Assembly (NCBI RefSeq): GCF_037325665.1
Contig: NC_090261.1
Coordinates: 69,564,036 to 69,628,035, forward strand
Direction: 5' to 3'
Length of the DNA: 64,000 nt
Source of the DNA: Littorina saxatilis
Taxonomy: Eukaryota > Mollusca > Gastropoda > Littorinimorpha > Littorinidae
In this document: piece by piece, positions 34,259 through 41,621 of the stretch
Numbering within the stretch: position 1 is the stretch's first letter
Layout: every line of letters begins with the position of its first letter
Made by a program: the position numbers and the translations under genes
The notes under the pieces: model-generated
What the model was told of the DNA's origin: nothing
The model's input: only the letters and a program-made list of their open reading frames with translations
The model's database searches: none

Positions 34259-37200
34259 ACAGCTCTTTGGGTGTGTGTGCGTCGGTACTAGCATCCACGT
34301 TTCAGTATGCCAGTGTGTCAGTCTGAAAATACTGTAACCTTTTCTTTCTTATGTGTTCCGCTGACAGGAACCAATCCTGTTTTCGTGCTCCGTGGCGGAG
34401 AACATTGCGTACGGTGCAGTGGACCCCAGCACAGTAACACTACAGCAGGTTGAAGAAGCTGCCAGAAAGGCCAACGCTTACAACTTTGTCAGGACATTTC
34501 CGAAAGGTTTCGACACCATGGTTGGCGAAAGAGGACTTATGCTTTCAGGTGTGAGATTTATGACTGGAAGTGGAAACTTTGTTTCTCGCCATGAAAAGTG
34601 TTTCTTAGCAAAAGGGGACTGAGGGTTGTACATGTATAAGCTGAGATTAAAGCTGTGGTCTATTTATGACTATCCGGGGCTACGAGTTAGAAAAAATAGG
34701 GCTGAAAATCATGTACAAAATTCTGTACAGCTAACGCTACCCGAAACCCCATCAAAACGGCGTGTATGACCTTGAGAGCTTCAGTCAGCGCTTGAATTTT
34801 GCAGTGGTAACATTCGGTTTGCTCTCTCAGAGCTGAGCATACTTGTCAAGAAGGATCGAGCAGAAAAAAGAAACGACTTGGCAGGGATTCAAACTCAAGA
34901 CCTCATAAATAGACCACAGCTTTAATTTAAAACTGTTGTGCTGTACCTGTTGTCTTCCTTCTTTTCCCTCCCCCTCAGCAAAAGAAAGAGGAGTAATGTT
35001 GTTGTCCTTACACTTTAGTGAATAACACACTAGAGCATCCTTCCCTTCGTCTTTGTCGGTTTAACAGGGAATTAGCATCTGCTTTGATTTTTGTTACTTA
35101 TATTTTTGGTCACTAGTCAAATTATGACAAAGAACAAAACATTTTGTTTCACCTTTCTTGTACAAGTACAATGGAACCCCTCTTTTACAGCCTTAACAAA
35201 TCTGAGAACGGAGGGTCTTAAAAAGGAGGGAGTCTTAAAAAGGAGGGAGTCTTAAAAAGGAGGGAGTCTTAAAAAGGAGGGAGTCTTAAAAAGGAGGGAG
35301 TCTTAAAAAGGAGGTACCTTAACGGAGGTTATGAACAGAACATCTGAGAACGGAGGGTCTTAAAAAAAGAGGAAGCCTTAAATTGGGGGGTCTTCAAAGG
35401 GGGTTCCACTGTAAAGTACAGTTTTACACGCTGAGCTCATCTTCCACTGTAAAGTACAGTTTTACACGCTGAGCTCATTTTCCACTGTAAAGTACAGTTT
35501 TACACGCTGAGCTCATCTTCCACTGTGAAGTACAGTTTTACACGCTGAGCTCATCTTCCACTGTAAAGTACAGTTTTACACGCTGAGCTCATCTTCCACT
35601 GTAAAGTACAGTTTTACACGCTGAGCTCATCTTCATGGTTTTGGTTGTTGGCAGGTGGCCAGAGGCAGAGAGTTGCGATTGCAAGAGCCATTTTGAAGGT
35701 ACGTGTGTATCGCATCTGCAAGTAATGTTTATCATTTTGAGTGCATTGTATCTACGTGTAGTCCAAAGGGACCGACTAAAAATGGCCGTTACAGACAGGT
35801 GGTCGCTATGGAAAGGTGAATGATACCGAGAAAGAAACCTGGCCGAGGATCCTTTGGCCTGGTGGTACTGGACAGGTGGTCTCCCGGGCAGATTGGACTG
35901 TAGTCATTTTTTGCACTTTACCACAAGCATTTTTTGTCCCTTGACCGCAAGTCCTTGTTTTTGTTTTTGTTTTTTAAACTTTCTAGCTGGAAAGAAATAC
36001 AGGTCTTGGAGTGGAGTAGGGATATTTTGCACTTGTTTTGAATCTTTCTGATTTGATTTTTCACCTTTCAGAGCACTAACTTTCACCTTTTCTGTTTGTT
36101 TGTAAGAATCCAGAAATTCTGCTGCTTGACGAAGCAACCAGGTAGGGCATTGGTTGTTCATGTTCTGTTGGTGATGTTACTGTATTTGGTGTTCACATGT
36201 TACTGTATTTGGTGTTCACATGTTACTGTATTTGGTGTTCACATGTTACTGTATTTGGTGTTCACATGTTACTGTATTTGGTGTTCACATGTTACTGTAT
36301 TTGGTGTTCACATGTTACTGTATTTGGTGTTCACATGTTACTGTATTTGGTGTTCACATGTTACTGTATTTGGTGTTCACATTTCAAATTGTCACCATTG
36401 TTGCTTTGGTGTTAAAAGCATTACACTGTACATTAGACAAGCTTTTATTGCTAGTGGAGCATGCAAGAATTTGTGTACTTTTCATTCTCTGAAAAAGATC
36501 AAAAAGATCAACATTTGATTGTGAATTTGATATAATTGAAAGCATCTTATGAGTGTGTTTTCCTACCGTACCCACCCAATAAGCATCCTCACCATGAACC
36601 ATGTTGCTTGCATTTCAATATTATCCAGCTGTTTATTCAAAAGGCTGAACTGTATCTCTTTCGTAAATTTTCATACCTGTAAGAGCTCATACAAACAATA
36701 TATTATGTGTATTGATTAATTGTCCTTTGCTTGTACTGCACGAACACACCTTTGTTGTCACTCAGTGTGATGAAACAGTAACTATTTATCATTCGAAACA
36801 ATCACCAACACGAAAAAAAAGAACCAGTTTTGATGAATGTCTTCTTCAGCAAACAAGTATAATAAAATAAAAGGAGAGTTGACAGAGAAAGAAAGAATGA
36901 AGAAATTCAAAACAGAAGAGGAAAGATAGTACCCAATGTTCAACGTTGGTGCTTTGTTTCTTGTGTGTTCATTTTCACTGTTATCTTGTTTTCGCTGCTT
37001 GTTCTTTATCCGCTCTTTATCATTCTTTAATTTCAGTGCCTTGGATGCAGAGAGTGAATACCTGGTGCAAGACGCTCTGGAAAAGTTGATGTCTGGTCGC
37101 ACCGTTCTCACCATTGCACACAGACTCTCCACCATCAAGACGGCCGACCAAATTGCTGTCATAACCGACGGAAAAGTAGCCGAGATTGGCTCCTATAGGG

Positions 37201-37265
37201 ATCTCATGGCAATTCAGGATGGCATCTTCCGCAAACTTGTTGAAAGGCAGACAATAGTTTCATGA
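14997..37265 (+). CDS. ABCB10: Mitochondrial half-ABC-transporter, ABCB10 type (12 coding exons, complete)
   Basis: Exons: 14997-15465, 17266-17672, 21297-21431, 23222-23368, 25259-25394, 25809-25910, 26880-27104, 33078-33157, 34368-34548, 35655-35698, 36107-36141, 37037-37265. All junctions are GT-AG with matching phases; the sum is 2190 nt = 729 residues plus stop, against 738 in human. Order: Arg/Ser-rich mitochondrial presequence (about 1-140), six-helix ABC membrane domain (about 157-450), nucleotide-binding domain (about 485-725). ATPase motifs are complete: Walker [10 protein letters not shown] 519-527, Q-loop Gln567, signature LSGGQ 626-630, Walker B ILLLDE with Glu651, D-loop SALD, switch His682. 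The stretches [26 protein letters not shown] and VGELSSFL are as in ABCB10. The family is a homodimeric inner-mitochondrial-membrane transporter tied to heme biosynthesis and redox protection; biliverdin has been proposed as substrate. Introns carry an antisense LINE and splice-site-derived minisatellites. Confidence 0.95.
15794..17067 (+). mobile_element. hAT-like element with internal tandem duplication (ABCB10 intron 1)
   Basis: Ends CAGGGATGTTG (15794) and CGACATCCCTG (to 17067) are inverted, with a possible TAAATA duplication outside. Internal ATAGGACAAATGTCCTGAG and ATGTCCGATGTCCGA motifs relate it to 48565-49515. Confidence 0.6.
16228..17067 (+). repeat. Tandem duplication of a 414-bp segment
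   Basis: 16228-16641 and 16654-17067 are almost identical (GTCAGTTGG versus GTCATTTGG is the one difference I see), offset 426 bp, and both end at the same TIR (CGACATCCCTG). Very recent. Confidence 0.93.
17266..17672 (+). CDS. ABCB10: ABCB10 exon 2: membrane helices 1-2
   Basis: It encodes residues 157-292: two hydrophobic helices, the loop [12 protein letters not shown] and the intracellular [18 protein letters not shown] segment diagnostic of the ABCB family. It ends phase 0 at ATG|GTAAGA; a short (TA)n follows directly. Confidence 0.95.
17869..18201. mobile_element. TIR element, GGTAACCCGACC family (GTCTGTTT subfamily)
   Basis: TTAGGCAAAAAAAAAA then TGTCTGTTTCAGGTAACCCG; right end GATGTTACCGGAAACA and TTTTTGGCCTTA. 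In ABCB10 intron 2. Confidence 0.78.
18571..19195. mobile_element. TIR element, ACCGTACTTTCCGGGT family
   Basis: TACCGTACTTTCCGGGTGAC and inverted GACCCGGAAAGTACGGTA; TA at both outer edges may be the target duplication. It contains a direct repeat (about 18687-18800 and 18888-18995: CAGTTTTTGCCATGAGAGG). Confidence 0.78.
19361..21319 (+). repeat. 40-bp minisatellite made of the ABCB10 exon 3 splice acceptor (49 copies)
   Basis: Unit boundaries recur every 40 bp with almost no change. Each unit is TTACTTTATGTTGCAG (intron end) plus GTGTACGTGTCAGCTAAGCT and three more exon bases. The only frequent variant is AAG to CAG in the coding part (for example about 19710, 20350-20480, 20550, 20710 and the exon itself). 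Near-perfect identity implies recent expansion or strong homogenisation. Confidence 0.97.
21297..21431 (+). CDS. ABCB10: ABCB10 exon 3: membrane helix 3, preceded by amplified acceptor
   Basis: It encodes residues 293-337, including [17 protein letters not shown] and [11 protein letters not shown], collinear with human ABCB10. Its first 23 nt and the intron's last 17 nt form the unit of the 49-copy minisatellite just upstream; only the last copy continues into unique exon sequence. That copy carries the CAG (Gln) variant where most copies have AAG. Confidence 0.93.
21890..22350 (+). repeat. Degenerate minisatellite
   Basis: Variable units of about 38-48 bp built from CTTGAAACGTCTTACGTCT and CATCTTCGTTTAAATCTTCG, with internal shuffling. 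ABCB10 intron 3. Confidence 0.8.
22544..22593. repeat. Short hairpin between 9-bp direct repeats
   Basis: ATACACCAG at 22544-22552 and 22585-22593 flank a 32-bp palindromic core (AGACTATAGAG ... CTCTATAGTCT). Confidence 0.85.
22838..23060. mobile_element. Partial ATTTAGTCAAG-family element
   Basis: Starts at the right terminus of the 33232-34060 element in inverted orientation (TTACTACATTTAGTCAAG) and is collinear for about 200 bp (AGTCCGCCGCTAGTGCAAAA). The remainder is missing. Confidence 0.7.
23222..23368 (+). CDS. ABCB10: ABCB10 exon 4: cytosolic/matrix loop
   Basis: It encodes residues 338-386 with [16 protein letters not shown], the conserved intracellular loop of ABC exporters. It ends TTTGGGCTG|GTAAGAAC, phase 0. 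This donor is the founder-like unit of the 17-bp array that follows immediately. Confidence 0.95.
23361..24610 (+). repeat. 17-bp minisatellite made of the ABCB10 exon 4 splice donor
   Basis: The unit TGGTAAGAACTTAGGGC is repeated about 10 times at 23361-23530 and about 33 times at 24050-24610, with single-base variants. It begins in the last codons of exon 4 (GGGCTG|GTAAGAACTTA). A SINE (about 23535-24047) splits the array. Confidence 0.93.
23535..24047 (-). mobile_element. tRNA-derived SINE inserted in the donor minisatellite
   Basis: On the minus strand it starts GGGTGGCCAAGTGGTAACGC (box A-like) with GCGAGTTCGACCC (box B-like) about 40 nt on, and ends in ATTTTTATTTTTA-type and ATATAAGCC-type tails. 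The flanks on both sides are minisatellite units, so insertion came after array growth. Confidence 0.75.
25024..25169. repeat. Imperfect palindrome D with CTCG-type mismatches
   Basis: Arms of about 65 bp, GATTTACACTCGTTG versus (inverted) GATTTACACGAGTTG. The loop is GCTCGCTTTCGCTCGC. In ABCB10 intron 4. Confidence 0.92.
25259..25394 (+). CDS. ABCB10: ABCB10 exon 5: membrane helix 5
   Basis: It encodes residues 387-431: [17 protein letters not shown], then [21 protein letters not shown], nearly identical to vertebrate ABCB10. Acceptor TTCATTTCAG, donor GTGAGT. Confidence 0.95.
25809..25910 (+). CDS. ABCB10: ABCB10 exon 6
   Basis: It encodes about residues 432-465: [23 protein letters not shown], the helix 6 to linker region of type IV ABC exporters. 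Phase 1 at both ends. Confidence 0.93.
26000..26450 (+). repeat. About 97-bp tandem repeat (roughly five copies)
   Basis: Unit contains GTGAAGTCGACTTCA, AAGCTAGCTGCAC and TATAAAGACTTTCCATAGTC. It is interrupted at 26241-26295 by a (TTTA)n plus TATATAGCGCC piece, like a retroelement tail. ABCB10 intron 6. Confidence 0.88.
26880..27104 (+). CDS. ABCB10: ABCB10 exon 7: Walker A
   Basis: It encodes residues 466-540, with the A-loop aromatic in VHFTYPSR and the Walker A motif GPSGSGKST. The donor GTACAG is followed at once by a TIR element whose terminus (TACAGTGGAACCCC) begins at intron base 2. Confidence 0.95.
27106..27569. mobile_element. ACAGTGG-family TIR element at the ABCB10 exon 7 donor
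   Basis: Left end TACAGTGGAACCCCTCTTT, right end GGGGGTTCCCTTGTA, with AAGACC/GGTCTTAAA blocks inside. It starts at the second base of intron 7. It includes a nested TTAA element and long G-runs (about 27504-27560). Confidence 0.75.
27231..27466. mobile_element. Short TTAA-flanked element nested in a TIR element
   Basis: TTAA on both sides, ends CACTTTCTACCCC and GGGAGACAATGAG, and two copies of the palindrome TACGGATATATCCGTA inside. It interrupts the ACAGTGG element at 27106-27569. A piggyBac-like origin is likely but unproven. Confidence 0.5.
27570..27772. mobile_element. TIR element with TAGTCAAATCTG ends
   Basis: TAGTCAAATCTGTTCGTGAC at the left, CATGTTTGACTGTA at the right; GGTGGTCGTTATC-type repeats inside. 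A related copy is at 35757-35905. It abuts the ACAGTGG element. Confidence 0.5.
27826..27840. repeat. LINE target-site duplication, left copy
   Basis: AGTTGTTATGATCTT, identical to 32689-32703, directly next to the LINE A-tail. Confidence 0.9.
28079..31771 (-). CDS. LINE ORF2: AP endonuclease plus reverse transcriptase (1230 aa)
   Basis: The ATG at 31771 opens a single 1230-codon frame. Residues about 1-225 are an AP-type endonuclease ([17 protein letters not shown] with the metal-binding Glu, [14 protein letters not shown]). Residues about 500-760 are reverse transcriptase ([45 protein letters not shown], catalytic LLYADD). The C-terminal third ends with a Cys/His-rich segment ([20 protein letters not shown]) as in L1/Tx1 elements. 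The protein nicks target DNA and primes reverse transcription there. All catalytic motifs look intact. The stop lies only about 50 bp from the A-tail. Confidence 0.95.
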   Translation of the reverse strand: MDDVKITSINIHGLRNTTKRKTFFRYLKKLSYDIICVQESYVHETDITVWEKEWGGQMFYCCGTKHSMGQIIFIKKSFQYPVTCIYRNSRILTVRISLQNEDVCISNVYAPTIGKDKYLFFEKLEKHIQSLNMLNYIVCGDFNCVIDNEEDIISGEKHNVGDVNRFKKFLENSELNDMWRLFWPQEREFTWSRKNPFIARRLDYIFVSDSVLNNIRDCNICSVAQSDHRSVNITYKLCSFQRGPSYWKFNDSLLKDHIFVDELNLMLEEFEIQDEIREDHVKWDLCKIKIREFCIRYSKEKNRCKFNRHGELLENLNRIDKALVLDQDNNELLMEKDKVKAELEIYSIQEAKGAQTRSRIKFIEEGEKNTKYFLNMEKTHSNAKIMDRLAKADGQVITNQDDILTEQVQFFRRRYEKNIEFDENLVEQFLDGVEVPQLTEQQKTGIDSPITLTELSTSLKNMKNGSSPGCDGITTSFMKFFWCKIKHMVLNSFHASFLKGELTVTQKRAIMILIHKGKQLPRDDLNNWRPISLLNTDYKILAKTLSVRLSKVILDIIGEDQYGFLKGRTISSAIRQIDDLVSYVNEYNKPGFLVALDYKAAFDTISKEYIVYAFKRFNFGAVFVRWVEILLYKSESCINFMGWLSECIELNAGIRQGCSFSPMAFILALELLALKIRNDGSIKGLPLPKETNDNYDMFFKILLYADDVTLFLNDMDELKNALTLVTYFSKFSGLAMNRQKTEIMALGSNKYGNENECGLRWTTKVKILGIYFSSSSSVSEIEENWTSRIENIRRNIVKWFKRNCSIMGKICIVKSLLLSQIIYPLQALVIPEKVLTEINTMFYRFIWKKRFSNTKAFEKVKRKVMCQEFPDGGLKMIDVIDMQSSCLLSWAANLLNEKQESWKQIPIHMFSKLGERLCCFQSNTTVKIFKGLGLIKNVFWKQVLICWLKNKDMIQRAVGGDMLLRDTCLWNSKDIIYCGQTLFFSDWIKAGVCRVKDVYVGNEIVPFNIMQQKVGCKPTRFFEYRVICTAVKAATLRSANGNVCGFNDLKNLSKPCQFRKLIIKEKYVEPVVVKFWEHKFDFRPGKEQWLMVNKVTTETRLRMLHWKILHNIYPTNILLYKIGISVSNCCTHCENEIDYIEHFFYFCPKIMSIWKCVEDKVNCKYNMIIKITVKEVFLGVFENSQSSKALISYVNYLIVIAKMCVGIYRYGSPLDIVCIFERELLYRKVA
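31881..32688 (-). CDS. LINE ORF1, N-terminally truncated (RRM-like plus zinc knuckles)
   Basis: Open from the element's truncated 5' end to TAG at 31881, about 266 residues without a native ATG. It has an RRM-like start ([20 protein letters not shown]) and two CCHC-type knuckles ([14 protein letters not shown] and [16 protein letters not shown]), then an acidic, Ser/Pro-rich tail. This layout is usual for ORF1 of Tx1/L1-type LINEs, an RNA-binding chaperone. ORF2 starts 109 nt further on. Confidence 0.85.
32689..32703. repeat. LINE target-site duplication, right copy
   Basis: AGTTGTTATGATCTT, marking the 5' (truncated) end of the LINE. Confidence 0.9.
33078..33157 (+). CDS. ABCB10: ABCB10 exon 8: Q-loop approach
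   Basis: It encodes residues 541-567, [25 protein letters not shown] (shown in part: [17 protein letters not shown]), ending on the Q-loop glutamine. Separated from exon 7 by about 6 kb holding the antisense LINE. Confidence 0.94.
33232..34060. mobile_element. TIR-like element, ATTTAGTCAAG family
   Basis: Left TTACATTTAGTCAAG and right CTTGACTAAATGTAGTAA are inverted. About 830 bp, noncoding, with (GT)n near the left end. In ABCB10 intron 8. Confidence 0.7.
34195..34257 (+). repeat. (GT)n microsatellite
   Basis: About 31 GT units shortly before ABCB10 exon 9 (acceptor at 34367). Confidence 0.97.
34368..34548 (+). CDS. ABCB10: ABCB10 exon 9: helical subdomain
   Basis: It encodes residues 568-627: [17 protein letters not shown] through [14 protein letters not shown], i.e. 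the helical subdomain up to the start of the signature motif, which is split across the intron. Confidence 0.95.
35167..35413. mobile_element. ACAGTGG-family TIR element with 17-bp internal repeats
   Basis: TACAATGGAACCCCTCTTTT to GGGGGTTCCACTGTA. Six tandem copies of about 17 bp (GGAGGGAGTCTTAAAAA) sit inside. Its right terminus runs straight into the 38-bp minisatellite. Confidence 0.75.
35404..35636 (+). repeat. 38-bp minisatellite seeded by a TIR-element end
   Basis: Six units starting TTCCACTGTAAAGTACAG. The first part of the unit is the ACAGTGG-family terminus plus flanking DNA. It ends just before ABCB10 exon 10. Confidence 0.9.
35655..35698 (+). CDS. ABCB10: ABCB10 exon 10: ABC signature
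   Basis: A 44-nt exon that completes [17 protein letters not shown]. Acceptor GGTTGTTGGCAG, donor GTACGTG. A six-copy 38-bp minisatellite ends about 20 bp upstream. Confidence 0.93.
35757..35905. mobile_element. TIR element related to 27570-27772
   Basis: TAGTCCAAAGGGACCGAC to GATTGGACTGTA, sharing GTGGTCGCTATGGAAA and GTGAATGATAC with the other copy. Confidence 0.5.
36107..36141 (+). CDS. ABCB10: ABCB10 exon 11: Walker B micro-exon
   Basis: A 35-nt exon encoding [11 protein letters not shown] plus two bases, with the Walker B aspartate and catalytic glutamate. The acceptor is TTTGTTTGTAAG; donor GTAGGG. A 23-bp tandem repeat starts about 30 bp downstream. Confidence 0.9.
36175..36381 (+). 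repeat. 23-bp minisatellite (nine copies)
   Basis: Unit TTACTGTATTTGGTGTTCAC plus ATG, nine near-perfect copies, beginning about 30 bp downstream of ABCB10 exon 11. Confidence 0.95.
37037..37265 (+). CDS. ABCB10: ABCB10 exon 12: D-loop, H-loop and stop
   Basis: It encodes residues 654-729: [28 protein letters not shown] and the short tail [11 protein letters not shown] before TGA at 37263-37265. Confidence 0.95.
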
Positions 37266-37734
37266 CATAGTTAGAGAGTTAGAAGTTTATGAGAGTTGTG
37301 CATTTGTGTTATTGTTGTGGCCTTTCAGGGTGGCATTTCCTGCACACTTGTTGAATTTTGGCAGATGATAGTTTCATGACATAATTAGAAAGCCAGGAGT
37401 GCATGAAAGTTTTGCATCTATGTAATCGTTTACACAAAGATTAGGTTATATATTGCTCCATACCTAGTAGTAGTATGTGGTATAATTTTCCTTGTATTTG
37501 ATTTTGATACAGCTTTGTATGATGTAACATGTATGATATGAGAATGTAATGTGAGAAATCAAAACTGACTGACGTTGTCTGAACATAGAAAGTTGTCACT
37601 GATGTGTACATGTGTGAATATGATAAAATGTTATGCGTGTAAATTTGGATCTGCTGTAACTGTGTTTACTCTAAGCAAAGAGATGTTTTAACTATCTTAA
37701 TGAATGGTTAGCATGTTCACTCCCGTTTCTTCTA

Positions 37735-38195
37735 TATATATATACGACTAGTGTCTGTCTGTTCGCGATGCATGGCCAAAGTTCTCGGTGGATCTTTTTC
37801 AAATTTGGACACCGTATTCAGTTACACCCCGGACACAACCTCATCGATGAGATATTTCAACACGTGCTCTCAGCGCGCAGCGCTGTGCGCGCTGAACCGA
37901 TTTTGTTTTTTTGGTCTGGATCCACTACCAGTAACTCTTCCTTATCTTCTCCAGTGTTTTCAGCCGCGATTATCTCCCTTCCTCCGTGTGGCGTCAATCC
38001 ATATTCCCGTTACTACATTTAGAAGGTCACTGCACGTTACTATTTTTAGAAGGTCTCCAGCGTTTTGCGCATTTATCTCCTTTCCTTCGTGCGCCGGCGA
38101 AGCCGGCAAAGCCGGGTCCCAGGCGCAGCCTGGTATTCGGCTCTACTTCTTCCCGGCGAAGCCGGTACCCGGCGAAGCGGGTAATCATCTAGTAG
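37735..38195 (+). mobile_element. Helitron-like dispersed repeat, copy 1
   Basis: Nearly identical to 50998-51505 in the same orientation. It begins in (TA)n, ACGACTAGTGTCTGTCTG, and ends with a GC hairpin-like CCCGGCGAAGCGGG followed by TAATCATCTAG|T. A 3' hairpin plus terminal CTAG followed by T, and an internal (GTCT)n, recall non-autonomous Helitron/Helentron elements. The 5' end is not diagnostic. Confidence 0.5.
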
Positions 38196-39214
38196 GGTAT
38201 ATATGGCATAATTTATTGCGTTTATGCATCTCCTGACGTCTAAAGACACACAAAAGCTGAAACAAATATGCATAGAATGGCAGCATAAACATATTTTGTG
38301 AAGATTTTTGTGTTTTATTTTTTTTTTACTAAGGAGAGTCAAGAAAGTTTCGTTGTTAAAGCCAGTTACCCGAAAGCAGTTACAGCCTTTAAAATGTTCT
38401 GTTGATAATCCGAAACAATGCTGCATTTTGTTGTGATTTGTACAAAAATTATTAGTTTGTATTGGTTCATAAAAATATATATACATATACATGTATATTG
38501 ATAGTTTTTTTTTCATGTCAGTAGTAATTTTGTGTTGAACTTCTTTCTGCGATATTCCTTTAGGTCTTCCATATGAAATAATCAGCATAATTATTATATA
38601 CTCTTGTGTACAGTGGGATTTAAAAACTACTTCTGATGCATTATTCTATTTGTGCATATGTCAAAAGAGTTTCTGCAAATATGTTATGGACCAAGTCTGT
38701 TTGTATAAACACTGATGTCGGAATGATCTCTAGCTTTGCCCTTGTATAAAACGTAAAATATTTATTTCGTTTTTTTTCTCTTCTTTTCAGCTTGATGTGG
38801 ATCCCTTACATCTTTTTTAATTCACACAGCTGTATTTGAGGCAAAAGTTTGTACTCATTTGATTTCTACACAAACAATTGTGGGCATAAATACCTCTTAT
38901 AAAGCCTTGTACTTTCCAGTTATTAATCAACTTCACATGAAATATAAAAACTGAAAGTAAACCACTTAAAAATCTTTGAAAATGAACAAGGAAAAAAAAA
39001 AGCTTGACAGTGAAGAAAACCTCCCGCTGAACCCTTTCTTGTCATCAAAATTAAATTGTAAACACTTCATGAATCACTGCTGATAAAATATAAATTTCTG
39101 ACGTCTCCTTTTTGCGGTCGATTTAGCTGTACAGGCATGGCAAAGGTGTCTAAAGGAAATTTACAAGGCCTTGTTGTTTAGCGCAGGATTGCAGAGATTT
39201 TTGTGTAGAGTGAC

Positions 39215-39270
39215 TTCTTAACCTTCGTGGTTGAAAACGACGTTAAACACCAAATAAAGAAAGAAAGAAA
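39215..39270 (+). mobile_element. SINE 3' end fragment
   Basis: AACCTTCGTGGTTGAAAACG followed by ACGTTAAACACC and an AAATAAAGAAAGAAAG tail; the same 3' end as 4108-4225. It supplies the first AATAAA after ABCB10, about 2 kb past the stop. Confidence 0.6.
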
Positions 39271-39495
39271 AGAGTGACTTCTGCTGTAAATGTATTCATT
39301 TGAATTTCTGTCCCACAAAAGTGAAATTGTTTGTAAGCAAAGATGGTTACAGGCTTACACTTACAGGACATTTTGATACCATGGACATTTTTGCCTTTCT
39401 CTTCCCTGTTGCCTAACATCTCATGATAGCCTGATTCCTCAGGGAAATATAGTGGTTGCAATGTTTCCTGCATTTACCTTACTTTGTTTTGATAG

Positions 39496-40023
39496 TACCG
39501 TACTTTCCGGGTTACAAGGCGCTACAGCGCATAAGGCGCACCCCCCTCTTTTTAAAAAAAATTGTATTCCAGTCACCCATTGGGCGCAGGGGGCCGATAG
39601 GGCGCACCAAAATTAAAAAAGTATACCGGTGCTCTGTGTGTGCGGCGAGATCAAAGGCAGGTCCATTGTGATAGCTGGGTTGCCTTGTTTAGACACTGAC
39701 CTTCTTCCCAGGGGTCAATGACCCAGTTTTTGCTATGAGAGGTGGTTCCCCTGTCATAGATCTGAGAGAGGAAACACTTCCTGCACCGGGGTCAGTGACC
39801 AGTTTAACCTATGGGGCGGTCTCTTTGATGTCTTGAGAGGAAACTTGGCCAGGGTAGTACCTAGTAGCTGAAACATGCATTATCACAAGTTGTTTAACTG
39901 GTACTCAGGCGGTCTCTTTGATTTTTTTCGTATTTCATACACGGATTAGGCGCTTCGTTATACAAGACGCAGGGGTCAAACTCGAGGAAAAAAGTCGCGC
40001 CTTATGACCCGGAAAGTACGGTA
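39496..40023. mobile_element. TIR element, ACCGTACTTTCCGGGT family
   Basis: TACCGTACTTTCCGGGTTAC to GACCCGGAAAGTACGGTA, collinear with 18571-19195 but with only one copy of the internal repeat. Downstream of ABCB10. Confidence 0.78.
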
Positions 40024-40895
40024 ATATCTCCACAAAACTGATCTTTGCTGGTGGTAAAACGTGTATGAATTTTGGGTTGGGAAGCTTACTGAATTGTTGT
40101 CCTTCATCATCCCACACACATTCCTTCCTTTGAAAATAAAGTAAGCTTTAGGAGATTGGGCTTTTAGACATTGGGATTTAGAGTGTATATTCATAAGAAA
40201 GGTTTATGCTGTGACAAGTAAGACCTATGCCATGACAAAAAAATTTATGCAGATTCTGTCTGTGTGCTTCTGTGATGATTGTGTAACTGTCTGTGTTTCA
40301 AGTGTGTGTGGTGTGTATGCATGTTCCATGCGATCACTTTTGGCAAATCATACGTTAAAAGCAATTCATTTAAGATATTTTTTATATTCTGTTCCATTCT
40401 GGACAAACATGCTTGAGTGAAGACATGTCCATGATGATGTGAATGTACATGCATGTTTCTCCCCCAAAAGCGGCGTACGGCTGCCTGATTGGCTAGGTAA
40501 AAACGGCCATACACGTAAAAACCCACTTCTGCAAAAACATGAGTGAACGTTGGTTTCAGCCCAAGAACGAAGAAGATGTACGTTTGAATATCTGGCTAAA
40601 GAGTAACATCATTTGTGTGCTATGATATTTGAAAAAGTGTCCCGAGAGAGAGAGAGAGAGTGTCTGAGCATGTGAGTTTGCAAGTACATGAATGTGATAC
40701 TGCCTTCCAAAAGTGATATTCTTGGGTGGGATTCTTCCAGAAAATGCCGGAAATCCGGATTCGATTATGGCCTTTTTTTTTTTATTCTCTTTTTTTTTTC
40801 TATGGATATTGTCTTGGCTCTTTGCCTCTGGTAAAACTAAGAGCTTCCAGGCTCACAGATCTGAAAAAAACTGTTTTGCCTGTTCAAGTATATTA

Positions 40896-41621
40896 ACCCT
40901 TTCGCTGCCAATCTAAACTTGCGTATGTGCATTCCTGACTGCCAGGGAATATTGGAGTTCGGGGTGTAATAATTCACACAAAATTCTAGCTCCAAACTGG
41001 CAGTAGGTAGGTAAGTAAAACGGTACCTATGTTATTTTTAAGGGAAATTGAACCAAGAATCTGTTTTTAGTGTCTAATCATGGAAATAATAATTAGTTTG
41101 GCTTATAATGATGTTTAAATATGAACTTTTGAAAAATCAGTTCGGCGCATCTTCCGGTGCCTGTGGATCAAACACAGGTGGCTGATTTGCTTGCTCCAAG
41201 AAAGGATTATAATCACAATCTACCTGTTTCCAACGAATCGTCCGAAAGAAGATCTCCCCCTTCCCCTGTCAGTATCCATAATCATTTGCACCGCCTGTAG
41301 CGTCAGTCCGGCTTTGTTTTTCCCTACTAGAGGGCCCGGTCGACTGTCACCGTTAGCCATTTTGACGAGTCGAGATTTCTCTCCCCTACCCTGTCGCCAA
41401 GGCCGAAAATAGCCTTCAGACGCAAAACCGCGTCACCATTTATGTTTATTCATGAGAATGAGGTATCCTACCAAGCCATTGGCTGCTATTTGTGTGTCAG
41501 CAGTGACGTAGCATTTCTGGAAAATCCCAGAACCGAGAAGACGGGTTTACCCGTCCTAAGGCGCTGCGGCTGCACAAGCGCATGACAGGTATACCCGTCC
41601 TAAGGCAGTCAAGGGGTTAAC
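40896..41621. mobile_element. piggyBac-like non-autonomous element
   Basis: TTAA flanks on both sides with inverted ends CCCTTTCGCTGCCA and GGCAGTCAAGGGG, as in piggyBac MITEs. About 725 bp without coding capacity; internal GGTATACCCGTC-type repeats lie near the right end. Confidence 0.7.
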
